Shown here piece by piece: positions 48,425-56,525 of a stretch of DNA of 64,000 nucleotides; position 1 is the first letter of the stretch; each line of letters opens with the position of its first letter. The position numbers and the translations under genes are program-made. Below the pieces are notes generated by a model. That model was not told the DNA's origin and made no database searches. It saw only the letters and a program-made list of their open reading frames with translations. Source of the stretch: CAVQCX01 sp963775335. Its GTDB lineage: Bacteria > Pseudomonadota > Gammaproteobacteria > Chromatiales > Chromatiaceae. The DNA lies in contig CAVZIJ010000002.1 in the NCBI GenBank assembly GCA_963775335.1, positions 558,001 to 622,000 on the forward strand, written 5' to 3'.

Positions 48425-51019
48425 ATGCCCTTGAAGCGACAAGAAGACAGCAAGGTGCCGGACCGCGCCACGCGACTGCAAGCTCACACCCCGGTGATGC
48501 AGCAGTACCTGCGTATCAAGGCGGAGCATCCGGGGATGCTGCTGTTCTACCGCATGGGGGACTTCTACGAGCTGTTCTACGAGGACGCCGAGCGAGCGGC
48601 TCGCCTGCTCGACATCACGCTCACCAAGCGGGGACAGTCCGCCGGCGCGCCCATCCCGATGGCCGGCGTTCCTTACCACGCCGCCGAGGCCTATCTCGCC
48701 CGTTTGGTGAAGCTGGGCCAGTCGGTGGCCATCTGCGAGCAGATCGGCGACCCCGCGGCGTCGAAGGGGCCGGTGGAGCGCAAGGTGGTGCGGGTGGTCA
48801 CCCCGGGGACGGTCACGGAGGAGGCGCTGCTGGAGGACCGGCGCGACAACCTACTGGCGGCGCTACACCACACAGGCATCGGGTACGGCCTGGCGGTGCT
48901 CGACCTGGGCAGCGGCCGGTTCGTCATCCAGCAGCTCGGCTCCGAGGAGGCACTAGCGGGGGAGATCGAGCGACTGAGCCCCGCGGAGGTGCTGCTCGCC
49001 GAAGACACCGCGACCCCCCGCTGCCTGCGCGACCGCCCCGGCCTGACGCGCCGGCCCGGCTGGCACTTCGATCTGGAGAGCGCCGGGCGCCTGCTTGCCG
49101 GTCAGTTCGGCACTCGCGACCTGGGCGGGTTCGGCTGCGCCGATCAGCCCCTGGCGGTCACTGCCGCCGGCTGCCTGCTGCGCTACGTGCAGGACACCCA
49201 GCGCAGCGCCCTGCCCCACCTGCGTGGCCTCAGCGTGGAGCGGCGCGAGGACGCCGTCATCATCGACGCGGCCACGCGACGCAATCTGGAGATAGAGCGC
49301 AACCTGAGCGGCCAGGCCCAGCACACACTGGTCGGCGTGCTGGACCGCACCGCCACCGCTATGGGGAGCCGTTTGCTGCGCCGCTGGCTGAACCGGCCCC
49401 TACGCGATCGCCTGGCCGTCGGCGAGCGCCACACCGCCATCGCGGTACTGCTGGAGCGGCACGCCTACCCGGACCTGCGCGCGCTCCTGCAGACGGTCGG
49501 CGACATCGAGCGCATTCTCGCCCGGGTAGCCCTGAAGTCCGCCCGCCCCCGGGATCTGGCCACCCTGCGCGACTCTCTGGCCGAGCTCCCGGAGATCCAG
49601 TCCCTGTTGGCGCAGCTGGACTCACCGCTGATCACGCGGCTCGCTCGGGGCGCCGGGACCCATCCGGGCGTGGTCGCCCTGCTCGGGCGCGCCATCATCG
49701 AGCACCCGCCCATGCTGATTCGCGACGGCGGCGTGCTCGCCCGCGGCTACGACGCCGAGCTCGACGGCCTGCGCGACCTTTCCCAGAACGCGGACCAGTT
49801 CCTGCTCGACCTCGAGGCCCGAGAGCGCTCGCGCACCGGCATCGCCGGCCTCAAGGTCGGCTACAACCGGGTCCACGGCTACTACATCGAGATCGGGCGC
49901 AGCCAGTCCGACAAGGTGCCGGAGGATTACCTGCGCCGCCAGACCCTCAAGGGGGCCGAACGATTCGTCACGCCGGAGCTCAAACGCTTCGAGGACCAGG
50001 TGCTCTCGGCGCGGGAGCGAGCGCTGGCCCGGGAGAAGGCGCTCTACGATGAGCTGCTCGACCGACTTCAGGAGGATCTGCCGAGCCTTCAAACCTGTGC
50101 CGACGCGCTGGCCGCCCTGGACGCCCTGGGCAATCTGGCCGAGCGCGCCGACGCCCTGGACCTATGCGCCCCGGTGCTCAGCGAGGAGCCGGGCATGCGC
50201 ATCGTCGACGGGCGCCACCCCGTGGTCGAGCAGGTGAACGAGGGTCCGTTCGTCGCCAACGGGGTGAAGCTGGACGATGCTCGACGGATGCTGGTGGTCA
50301 CCGGACCGAACATGGGCGGCAAGTCCACTTTCATGCGCCAGACCGCGCTGATCGTGCTGCTCGCGCGCGCCGGCAGCTACGTGCCTGCGGCGGAAGCGTG
50401 CATCGGCCCCGTGGACCGCATTTTTTCGCGCATCGGCGCCTCCGACGACCTGGCGGGGGGCCGATCGACGTTCATGGTGGAAATGCAGGAGACGGCCAAC
50501 ATCCTGCGCAACGCCACCGCGCAGAGCCTGGTGCTGATGGACGAGATCGGCCGCGGGACCAGCACCTTCGACGGGCTCTCCCTCGCCTGGGCCTGCGCCG
50601 TGGATCTGGCCACCCGCATTCGCGCCTTCACCCTGTTCGCCACCCACTACTTCGAGCTGACCACCCTGCCGGAGGAGTACCCGGGGATCGCCAACGTACA
50701 CCTGGACGCGGTAGAGCACGGCGACACCATCGTGTTCCTGCACGCTGTGCGCGAAGGGCCCGCCAACCAGAGCTACGGCCTGCAGGTCGCTCAGCTGGCC
50801 GGGGTTCCGCGCCCGGTCATCGAGCGGGCGCGCCGGCGTCTGCTGGAGCTGGAGGCAGGTGCCCAGCGCCACACCGACGCTCAGGTGAGCCAGCTGTCGC
50901 TGTTCGCCGCCGAGCCGCCCAGCGCGGCCCTCGAGGCATTGCGCGCCCTGGACCCCGACGGACTCACCCCCCGCGACGCGCTGGCGGCCCTCTATCGCCT
51001 GAAAGCACTGACCGAGTGA
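48425..51019 (+). CDS. mutS: DNA mismatch repair protein MutS
   Basis: An 864-residue mismatch-recognition ATPase. The mismatch-binding domain has the phenylalanine-x-glutamate of LLFYRMGDFYELFYEDA. Connector, lever and clamp domains follow, and the ATPase has GPNMGGKSTFMRQ (Walker A, about 625), LVLMDEIGRGTSTFDG (Walker B and signature) and FATHYFELT. The length equals that of E. coli MutS (853). It recruits MutL. The ferredoxin gene follows after a 78-base gap. Confidence 0.98.
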   Translation: MPLKRQEDSKVPDRATRLQAHTPVMQQYLRIKAEHPGMLLFYRMGDFYELFYEDAERAARLLDITLTKRGQSAGAPIPMAGVPYHAAEAYLARLVKLGQSVAICEQIGDPAASKGPVERKVVRVVTPGTVTEEALLEDRRDNLLAALHHTGIGYGLAVLDLGSGRFVIQQLGSEEALAGEIERLSPAEVLLAEDTATPRCLRDRPGLTRRPGWHFDLESAGRLLAGQFGTRDLGGFGCADQPLAVTAAGCLLRYVQDTQRSALPHLRGLSVERREDAVIIDAATRRNLEIERNLSGQAQHTLVGVLDRTATAMGSRLLRRWLNRPLRDRLAVGERHTAIAVLLERHAYPDLRALLQTVGDIERILARVALKSARPRDLATLRDSLAELPEIQSLLAQLDSPLITRLARGAGTHPGVVALLGRAIIEHPPMLIRDGGVLARGYDAELDGLRDLSQNADQFLLDLEARERSRTGIAGLKVGYNRVHGYYIEIGRSQSDKVPEDYLRRQTLKGAERFVTPELKRFEDQVLSARERALAREKALYDELLDRLQEDLPSLQTCADALAALDALGNLAERADALDLCAPVLSEEPGMRIVDGRHPVVEQVNEGPFVANGVKLDDARRMLVVTGPNMGGKSTFMRQTALIVLLARAGSYVPAAEACIGPVDRIFSRIGASDDLAGGRSTFMVEMQETANILRNATAQSLVLMDEIGRGTSTFDGLSLAWACAVDLATRIRAFTLFATHYFELTTLPEEYPGIANVHLDAVEHGDTIVFLHAVREGPANQSYGLQVAQLAGVPRPVIERARRRLLELEAGAQRHTDAQVSQLSLFAAEPPSAALEALRALDPDGLTPRDALAALYRLKALTE

Positions 51020-51097
51020 GCGGGCCGGCCGCGTCGGCGACAACCCCTCCCCCCTCGGCTAAGCTCAGTCCAAAGTGAGATCAACAGGAGCCTGTTC

Positions 51098-51421
51098 ATG
51101 ACGTACGTGGTGACCGAGAACTGCATCCGCTGCAAGTACACCGATTGTGTCGAAGTCTGTCCGGTGGACTGTTTTCACGAGGGCCCCAACTTCCTGGTCA
51201 TCGATCCAGACGAGTGCATCGACTGCGCGCTGTGCGAGCCCGAGTGCCCGGCCGAGGCGATCTTTAGCGAGGATGACATTCCCCCGGGGCAGGAGAAATT
51301 CCTCGAGCTCAACGCGGAGCTGTCGCGCGGCTGGCCGGTGATCAACATGAAAAAAGACGCGCCGCCCGACGCCGAGGAATGGGACGGCAAGCCCGACAAG
51401 CTCCAGTACCTGGAGCGATGA
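51098..51421 (+). CDS. fdxA: Ferredoxin FdxA (7Fe type)
   Basis: A 107-residue ferredoxin: VVTENCIRCKYTDCVEVCPV binds the 3Fe-4S cluster and CIDCALCEPECPAEAI the 4Fe-4S cluster, with the long C-terminal tail (KLQYLER) of Azotobacter-type FdxA. It could accept electrons from NifJ, though it is separated from nif genes. mutS-fdxA adjacency is widespread in gammaproteobacteria. AGGAG precedes the ATG. Confidence 0.95.
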   Translation: MTYVVTENCIRCKYTDCVEVCPVDCFHEGPNFLVIDPDECIDCALCEPECPAEAIFSEDDIPPGQEKFLELNAELSRGWPVINMKKDAPPDAEEWDGKPDKLQYLER

Positions 51422-51433
51422 GGGGCCTGCTCG

Positions 51434-52126
51434 TCAGCCTTTGACGACGAACCGCATCTGCCGCCCCGAGACCTCCAGCACGTCGCCGTTGCTCAGGGAG
51501 GCACCGCCTCGGGGGACGGGCTGGCCGTTGACGCCGGGTGTCTCGCCCTCGCCCAGCTTCATCAGGAGGTATCCGCCACCCTTACGCACTACCGCGGCCG
51601 AACGGCTGCCGCGGGGCCCTATAGCGAGCACCGGCTTGGTCAGCAGCACGCGCTTGCCCTCGTGCTTGCCGTTGAGCATGCGCAGAGAACATTCGGGCAC
51701 CCGCTGCGTGGGCTCAGGGATGATGTGCGCGCGCTCCTTCTCTTCGGGCTTGGCCTCGGACTCCACGACCGGCTTGCCGTTGTCCCCGACGAAGACAGTC
51801 TCTTCGAGGTCGCTGTCATGCTCTTCGGGGTCGAGCTCGTCGCGCGTCTCATAGCGGAAGTGGAAGGCGCCGACCTCAATCGTGTCGCCGTGCTTGAGCA
51901 TGTGCTTGAACACCCGACGACCGTTCAGCAGCGTGCCATTGGTGCTGTTCTGGTCTTCGAGAAAGTACTCGTTGTAGACCCGGTTGAGCACCACGTGGCG
52001 GCGGCTGACGGAGGGATCGTCCAGGCGGATGTCGCAATCGGGGTCCCTGCCGACACGCAGGCGCTGCTTCTCCAAAGGCAGCGCCTTCTCCGAGCCGTCA
52101 GTTGAGATCATCATCAGCAGGGCCAT
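51434..52126 (-). CDS. Protein with two FHA domains
   Basis: A 230-residue cytoplasmic protein. The first FHA domain (about 20-90) has RVGRDPDCDIRLDDPSVSRR then HVVL and NSTNGTLLNGRRV, the full phosphothreonine-binding set. An acidic linker (EEHDSDLEETVFVGD) leads to a second, degenerate FHA-like part (AIGPRGSRSAAVVRKGGGYL, NGQPVPRGGASLSNGDVLEV). The PP2C gene just upstream (29 bases) is a functional partner: FHA reads threonine phosphorylation that PP2C removes. ATG 52126 is preferred over TTG 52138. Confidence 0.85.
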   Translation of the reverse strand: MALLMMISTDGSEKALPLEKQRLRVGRDPDCDIRLDDPSVSRRHVVLNRVYNEYFLEDQNSTNGTLLNGRRVFKHMLKHGDTIEVGAFHFRYETRDELDPEEHDSDLEETVFVGDNGKPVVESEAKPEEKERAHIIPEPTQRVPECSLRMLNGKHEGKRVLLTKPVLAIGPRGSRSAAVVRKGGGYLLMKLGEGETPGVNGQPVPRGGASLSNGDVLEVSGRQMRFVVKG

Positions 52127-52155
52127 CTCTACCCCCAAGAGTGGTCGAAAGATTG

Positions 52156-52977
52156 TTATTCGTCCCGCGGCCCGGGGGCATCGGCATCGGCCCCCCGGGT
52201 ACCGATCGGGCGGGCCAGCACCAACGTCACATTATCCAGTCCGCCGTTTTCCAGCGCCAGCGTGACCAATTGATCCGCCTTGGCCGAGAGGCCGAGGGAC
52301 GGGTCGGACAGAACCGCGCCCAGGGCTCGATCATGCAACATTCCCGTGAGGCCGTCTGTGCAGAATAGGAAAATGTCCGAAGCCCGGACCGGAACCTCCG
52401 CACAATCCGGCGTTGGGGCCTCGTCGATCCCGAGACCCCGGGTCAACATGCTCGCGGGAATGCCGCTGTCCAAAGCCTCCCCGACACTGGCGAACACCCC
52501 TAGCTTCACCATCTCCTCCACCAGGGAGTGATCGCGGGTCAGGCGCTCCAGGCCTTGGGCCGAGATCCGATAGGCCCGCGAATCCCCGACGTGGGCCAGG
52601 TGCAGCCGGTCGCCCCGGAACATGCCGACCACCACCGTCGTCGCCATCCCGGTGAGGTGGGGGAGCTTCTGGGCGGTCTCCGTGATCTGGCGATGGGCTT
52701 CGGCGACGGCTACCCGGATGCGCTCCTGGTGCGGGACCCCTTCCCCGGGCCCGGACAGGGCCTCCAGGATCACGCGCGTCGCGAGCTCGCTGGCCACGTC
52801 CCCGCCGCTGTGCCCGCCGACCCCGTCGGCGACCACCACGAGGCCCCGCAGCACATCGAGCGCCCAGCAGTCCTCGTTGTTGGTGCGGACCTTGCCGCGA
52901 TCGGAGCGCCCTTCCATTTCGAAGCGCCGCACCTCCGCGGAAGCGGCTGCACGGAATCGATCGTCTGGGCTTGACAT
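52156..52977 (-). CDS. PP2C-family serine/threonine phosphatase (Stp1-like)
   Basis: A 273-residue phosphatase: EGRSDRGKVRTNNEDCWALD, VVVADGVGGHSGGDVASELA, LAHVGDSRAYRI, FLFCTDGLTGML and GGLDNVTLVL give all metal-binding aspartates of bacterial PP2C. It pairs with the FHA protein downstream, and might oppose a Hanks-type kinase. The only kinase in the window is the fusion at 10.0-11.8 kb. It may instead act on targets encoded elsewhere. Confidence 0.92.
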   Translation of the reverse strand: MSSPDDRFRAAASAEVRRFEMEGRSDRGKVRTNNEDCWALDVLRGLVVVADGVGGHSGGDVASELATRVILEALSGPGEGVPHQERIRVAVAEAHRQITETAQKLPHLTGMATTVVVGMFRGDRLHLAHVGDSRAYRISAQGLERLTRDHSLVEEMVKLGVFASVGEALDSGIPASMLTRGLGIDEAPTPDCAEVPVRASDIFLFCTDGLTGMLHDRALGAVLSDPSLGLSAKADQLVTLALENGGLDNVTLVLARPIGTRGADADAPGPRDE

Positions 52978-53048
52978 CCGCTGCCTCCGGCGACGCGACG
53001 TATTCAGGCCTTCGTCAGAGCGGCCCGAGAGCTCTCGGCCGCGCCCCT

Positions 53049-53825
53049 CTAATGGGCGCCCATCTTCTTCGCCTCGAGATAGGCCGCCAGGCGCGCCGGC
53101 GGGAGGTACCCCGGCACCAGCTCTCCGTCGGGCATCACGAGGGCCGGGGTCCCATCCACGCCGATGGATTCCCCGAGCTCGAACTCTTGCTTGACAGGGT
53201 TGGGGCAGTCCCGCTCCGGTACCGGCTCCCCGAGCTTGGCCTCGGTCAATGCCTTGCGTCGATCAGGAGCGCACCAGACCGAGACCGCCTTGCGATAGGA
53301 CTCGCTGTTCAAGCCGGCTCGGGGGAATGACAAATAGCGGATGCGTATCCCCGCGGCGATGTACTGATCGATCTGCGAATGCAGCTTGCGGCAGTAGCCG
53401 CAATCGATGTCGGTGAACACGCTGACAGTGTACTTGGCCTTGTCGTCACCGAAGATGATCATCTTGTCCTCGCCCACGGCGTTGACCGCCTCGGCCACGG
53501 CCTTGCGCCGCCGGGGCTCGGTGATGCTCTGGCGGGTGTGCAGATCCGTGATGTCACCCTGGACGAGGTAGCGACCGTCGGCGGAGACATAGACCACCTG
53601 AGGGCCCACCATGACTTCATAGAGGCCGCCCACCGGGCTCGGACGGATGCTATCGATCTGGAGCCCGGGTAGGGCGACTTTCAGGGCCTCCCGGAGCGGT
53701 TCGGGGGTCGCCGCCTCGGCCGCCTGTGACAGGGATGCGACCCCGCCCAGGCCAAGGAAGAGCCCCAAAGCGAGCATGGCCGCCCAGGGGCACCGGGCAC
53801 GGCGGTTCAAGATCTCGTGGAACAT
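53049..53825 (-). CDS. dsbC: Thiol:disulfide isomerase DsbC
   Basis: A 258-residue periplasmic protein. A signal sequence (about 1-36, with LALGLFLGLGGVA) precedes a dimerisation domain (LREALKVALPGLQIDSIRPS) and a thioredoxin-fold domain with CGYC (about residue 142) and the cis-proline loop GTPAL. A second cysteine pair is present (W-C-A and RDC). It repairs wrong disulfides using electrons from DsbD. xerD-dsbC proximity is common in proteobacteria; here YajQ and repeats intervene. Confidence 0.95.
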   Translation of the reverse strand: MFHEILNRRARCPWAAMLALGLFLGLGGVASLSQAAEAATPEPLREALKVALPGLQIDSIRPSPVGGLYEVMVGPQVVYVSADGRYLVQGDITDLHTRQSITEPRRRKAVAEAVNAVGEDKMIIFGDDKAKYTVSVFTDIDCGYCRKLHSQIDQYIAAGIRIRYLSFPRAGLNSESYRKAVSVWCAPDRRKALTEAKLGEPVPERDCPNPVKQEFELGESIGVDGTPALVMPDGELVPGYLPPARLAAYLEAKKMGAH

Positions 53826-53841
53826 GAGTCGGTAGCTCCCG

Positions 53842-54324
53842 TCAATCGCGAAAGTTGGTGAACTGCAGAGGCAGCTTGTAATCAGTCTGCCGGAGCAATG
53901 CGATGATCTCCTGGAGATCGTCCCGCTTCTTGCCCGTCACGCGGACCTGATCGCCCTGGATCTGCGCCTGCACTTTGATCTTGGATGCCTTGATGTCCTT
54001 GACCAGCTGCCTGGCCGCATCCGAGTCCACGCCTTGCTTGATCAGAACCTGCTGGCGCGCCGCACTGAGGCTGGTTACCGGGTCTTTGATGTCCAGCGCA
54101 CCGATATCGACGCTTCTTTTGACCAGCTTCTTCTGGAGAATATCCATCATCTGCTGGAGCTGGAACTCGTTCTGGGCATGCAACGTGACCTCGGCCTCCT
54201 TCTGATCGAAGCGTGCTCCGCTGCCCTTGAAATCGAACCGCGTTTCCACTTCGCGGTTGGCTTGATCCACCGCGTTGCGCACCTCCTGCAGATCGACCTC
54301 GGACACCACGTCGAAGGACGGCAT
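53842..54324 (-). CDS. yajQ: YajQ-family nucleotide-binding protein
   Basis: A 160-residue protein: MPSFDVVSEVDLQEVRNAVD, TRFDFKGSGARFDQKEAEVT, QVQIQGDQVRV-type core and a VTGKKRDDLQEIIALLR end identify YajQ. Members bind nucleotides including c-di-GMP in some bacteria, linking to the GGDEF-EAL protein encoded at 31.8-33.7 kb only in a general way. The ATG at 54324 starts at the conserved MPSFD. Confidence 0.95.
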   Translation of the reverse strand: MPSFDVVSEVDLQEVRNAVDQANREVETRFDFKGSGARFDQKEAEVTLHAQNEFQLQQMMDILQKKLVKRSVDIGALDIKDPVTSLSAARQQVLIKQGVDSDAARQLVKDIKASKIKVQAQIQGDQVRVTGKKRDDLQEIIALLRQTDYKLPLQFTNFRD

Positions 54325-54440
54325 CACGGCCTCCCGGCGTTGTTCGGCAAAGGCCGGGAATCTAACACATCCGGGGACGGGGGACACCCGAGGGGCGTGC
54401 CGCCGAGCCTACCAGGAAGACATCCCCAGGGCCCGGGTTC

Positions 54441-54476
54441 GTAGCCCGGATGTAGGCCGAAGGCCGGAATCCGGGG
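54441..54476. repeat. Interspersed palindrome GTAGCCCGGATGTAGGCC type
   Basis: GTAGCCCGGATGTAGGCCG then AAGGCCGGAATCCGGGG. It is the same family as 40902-40934. Bases 54325-54545 hold no supported gene. Confidence 0.6.
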
Positions 54477-54545
54477 GTCCCAGAAGCCTCTGGGACCGGG
54501 GTCCGCGTTCCCCGGATCTCGGTAAGCTCCATCCCCGCCTTCCGT

Positions 54546-54720
54546 GGCGAGGCGTTCGTCGGGCTGCGATCATCCACCGGACGATCGGTCCCCGCTACTG
54601 CGCTTCTGGCTGCTCGCCTTCCCTGGCTCAACCCTGCCGCCTTCGATGACCCCCAGCCCCGCCATCCATGGCGGGGCGTTCGTCGGGCTGCGATCGTCCA
54701 CCGGACGATCGGTCCCGACT
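54546..54720. repeat. Two diverged repeat units beside the 108-bp array
   Basis: GGCGAGGCGTTCGTCGGGCT at 54546 and GGCGGGGCGTTCGTCGGGCT at 54670 each continue with GCGATCRTCCACCGGACGAT then CGGTCC. GATCGTCC-acc-GGACGATC is an internal hairpin. Their first bases match those of the 108-bp units, so they look like older, rearranged members of the same repeat. Confidence 0.6.
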
Positions 54721-54727
54721 CACCCTT

Positions 54728-55082
54728 GGCGAGGCGTTCGCCCCGAAATTTGGTCCACGACGACTTTGGCTTGTCTGTGCGAGGCGTCCCTGCCGCGACA
54801 CCGGGGCTTCGACAACCCCCAGCCTCGCCATCCATGGCGAGGCGTTCGCCCCGAAATTTGGTCCACGACGACTTTGGCTTGTCTGTGCGAGGCGTCCCTG
54901 CCGCGACACCGGGGCTTCGACAACCCCCAGCCTCGCCATCCATGGCGAGGCGTTCGCCCCGAAATTTGGTCCACGACGACTTTGGCTTGTCTGTGCGAGG
55001 CGTCCCTGCCGCGACACCGGGGCTTCGACAACCCCCAGCCTCGCCATCCATGGCGAGGCGTTCGCCCCGAAATTTGGTCCAC
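54728..55082. repeat. 108-bp tandem repeat, 3.3 copies, downstream of xerD
   Basis: Units start at 54728, 54836, 54944 and (partial) 55052, exactly 108 bases apart and apparently identical. Each unit contains GCCTCGCCAT-cc-ATGGCGAGGC, a 10-bp stem across the unit border, and CCGAAATTTGGTCCAC. Because 108 is a multiple of three, all six frames stay open or closed uniformly and give false repeat proteins. I see no coding role. The array ends at the palindrome beside the xerD stop. Confidence 0.9.
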
Positions 55083-55100
55083 TGGACCAAATTTCGGGGC
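55064..55100. repeat. Perfect 18-bp inverted repeat adjoining the xerD stop
   Basis: GCCCCGAAATTTGGTCCA and its exact complement flank a single C. The left arm is the start of the fourth 108-bp unit; the right arm ends one base before the xerD stop codon on the minus strand. It would form a strong hairpin in the xerD transcript and may act as its terminator. Confidence 0.75.
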
Positions 55101-56003
55101 TCACCCCCTCGGGTGATGCTGCTCGTGGAGATTCTTGAGGCGCTCACGGGCGACGTGCGTGTAGATCTGGGTGGTCGACAGATCGCTGTGGCCGAGCAGC
55201 ATCTGGACCACGCGCAGGTCGGCACCGTGGTTCACCAGGTGGGTCGCGAAGGCGTGCCGGAGGGTGTGGGGCGAGAGGGGCTTGTCGATCCCCGCCTGGA
55301 GTGCGTGCTTCTTGATGAGGTACCAGAACGCCTGGCGAGTCATACCCGCGCCGCGCCGGGTCGGAAACAGCTGGGGGCAGAGCCGGTCACCAAGAATGTC
55401 CTTGCGTGGTCCCCGCAGGAACTCGCCGACCCAGTGCATCGCCTCGTCCCCCAAGGGGACGAGGCGCTCCTTGCCACCCTTGCCGATTACCCGCACCAGT
55501 CCCTGGGTCAGACCCAGCTGACCCGGCTCCAGGGTCACCAGCTCCGAAACCCTTAAGCCCGTGGCATAGAGCACCTCGAGCATGGCGCGGTCGCGAAACC
55601 CTTCCAGCGTCTCGGTATCGGGCGCCTCCAGCAGCCGCTCCACCTCGCGCTCGGTGAGTGTCTTCGGCAGCGGCCGGCCGATCTTCGGGGCATCGATGCG
55701 CGCGCTGGGGTCTATCCTGGTCCAGCCCTCACGCAGGGCGTGGCGGTAGAACTGGCGAAGGCAGGAGACCACCCGGGCGGTGGATCGGGGCTTGTGCCGC
55801 TGCTTGGACAGGGTCGCGAGATAATCGAGAAGATCGAGCCGGTCAGCGCCGAGCAGGGCGCGGCCCTTGATGCCGGAAAGCCAGGCGGCGAACGCCCGCA
55901 GGTCCGACTGGTAGGCGTCGAGGGTGTTGCGGCTCAGCCCACGCTCCATCCAGAGCGCGTCGGCGAACCTTTCGATGACGGCGAGATCCGCTTCGGCGCT
56001 CAC
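55101..56003 (-). CDS. xerD: Site-specific tyrosine recombinase XerD
   Basis: A 300-residue recombinase resolving chromosome dimers at dif with XerC. The N-terminal core-binding domain (VIERFADALWMERGLSRNTL) is followed by the catalytic domain: Arg in ATGLRVSELV, Lys in IGKGGKERLVPL, HTLRHAFATH (H-x-x-R), LGHSDLSTTQIYTHV with His and the nucleophile Tyr. The GTG start at 56003 overlaps the ogt stop (GTGA), so the genes are coupled. Confidence 0.95.
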   Translation of the reverse strand: MSAEADLAVIERFADALWMERGLSRNTLDAYQSDLRAFAAWLSGIKGRALLGADRLDLLDYLATLSKQRHKPRSTARVVSCLRQFYRHALREGWTRIDPSARIDAPKIGRPLPKTLTEREVERLLEAPDTETLEGFRDRAMLEVLYATGLRVSELVTLEPGQLGLTQGLVRVIGKGGKERLVPLGDEAMHWVGEFLRGPRKDILGDRLCPQLFPTRRGAGMTRQAFWYLIKKHALQAGIDKPLSPHTLRHAFATHLVNHGADLRVVQMLLGHSDLSTTQIYTHVARERLKNLHEQHHPRG

Positions 56004-56485
56004 CCCGGGAGCGCGCCCTCGTGGCAGAGCAGCCACCGCTTGACCTCCAGCCAGCGCCCCCCTCGGGCCCCGGAGTATCCGCCAAGCCCTGCGGCGGCGA
56101 CGACGCGGTGGCAGGGTACGATCAGCGGCAGCGGGTTGGCCCGGCAGGCGCCGCCCAGAGCCCGGGCGCTCGTGCCCAGCTCCCGCGCAAGCTCTCCGTA
56201 GGTGCGTACCCGGCCCGCCGGGATGCGCCGCAGGGCCTCCCAGACCCGGCGTTGGAACACCGTCCCCCGAGAGCTCAGCGGCAGGTGAAAGGCGGTATCC
56301 GGATTGCAGAAGTAGGCGCGGATCTGATGTACCGCGCGCGCCGCGATCTCGCCCGATGGCGCACGCAACGGCTCACCCGCGTCGAGCAGATCAACGCCGC
56401 ACAGCAGCTCGCCCTCGGTGATCACCGCCAAGCGCCCGATCGGTGAGTCGATCACCGCCGCGGGATTGGACTCCTTTTCGGTCAT
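56000..56485 (-). CDS. ogt: Methylated-DNA-protein-cysteine methyltransferase
   Basis: A 161-residue suicide repair protein removing methyl from O6-methylguanine. The C-terminal domain has FQRRVWEALRRIPAGRVRTY then GELA, and the acceptor cysteine in PLPLIVPCHRVVAAAGLGGY. The N-terminal domain is short, as in Ogt. It ends in the overlap with xerD. Confidence 0.95.
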   Translation of the reverse strand: MTEKESNPAAVIDSPIGRLAVITEGELLCGVDLLDAGEPLRAPSGEIAARAVHQIRAYFCNPDTAFHLPLSSRGTVFQRRVWEALRRIPAGRVRTYGELARELGTSARALGGACRANPLPLIVPCHRVVAAAGLGGYSGARGGRWLEVKRWLLCHEGALPG

Positions 56486-56525
56486 GTCTGCCTTACCCCG
56501 CTAAGTGCCAAGACTGAGGGTCGCG

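Noticed and set aside
54728..55082. CRISPR array or repeat protein in the 108-bp block
   Set aside because: Units are contiguous and identical with no variable spacers, and frames stay open only because 108 is divisible by three.
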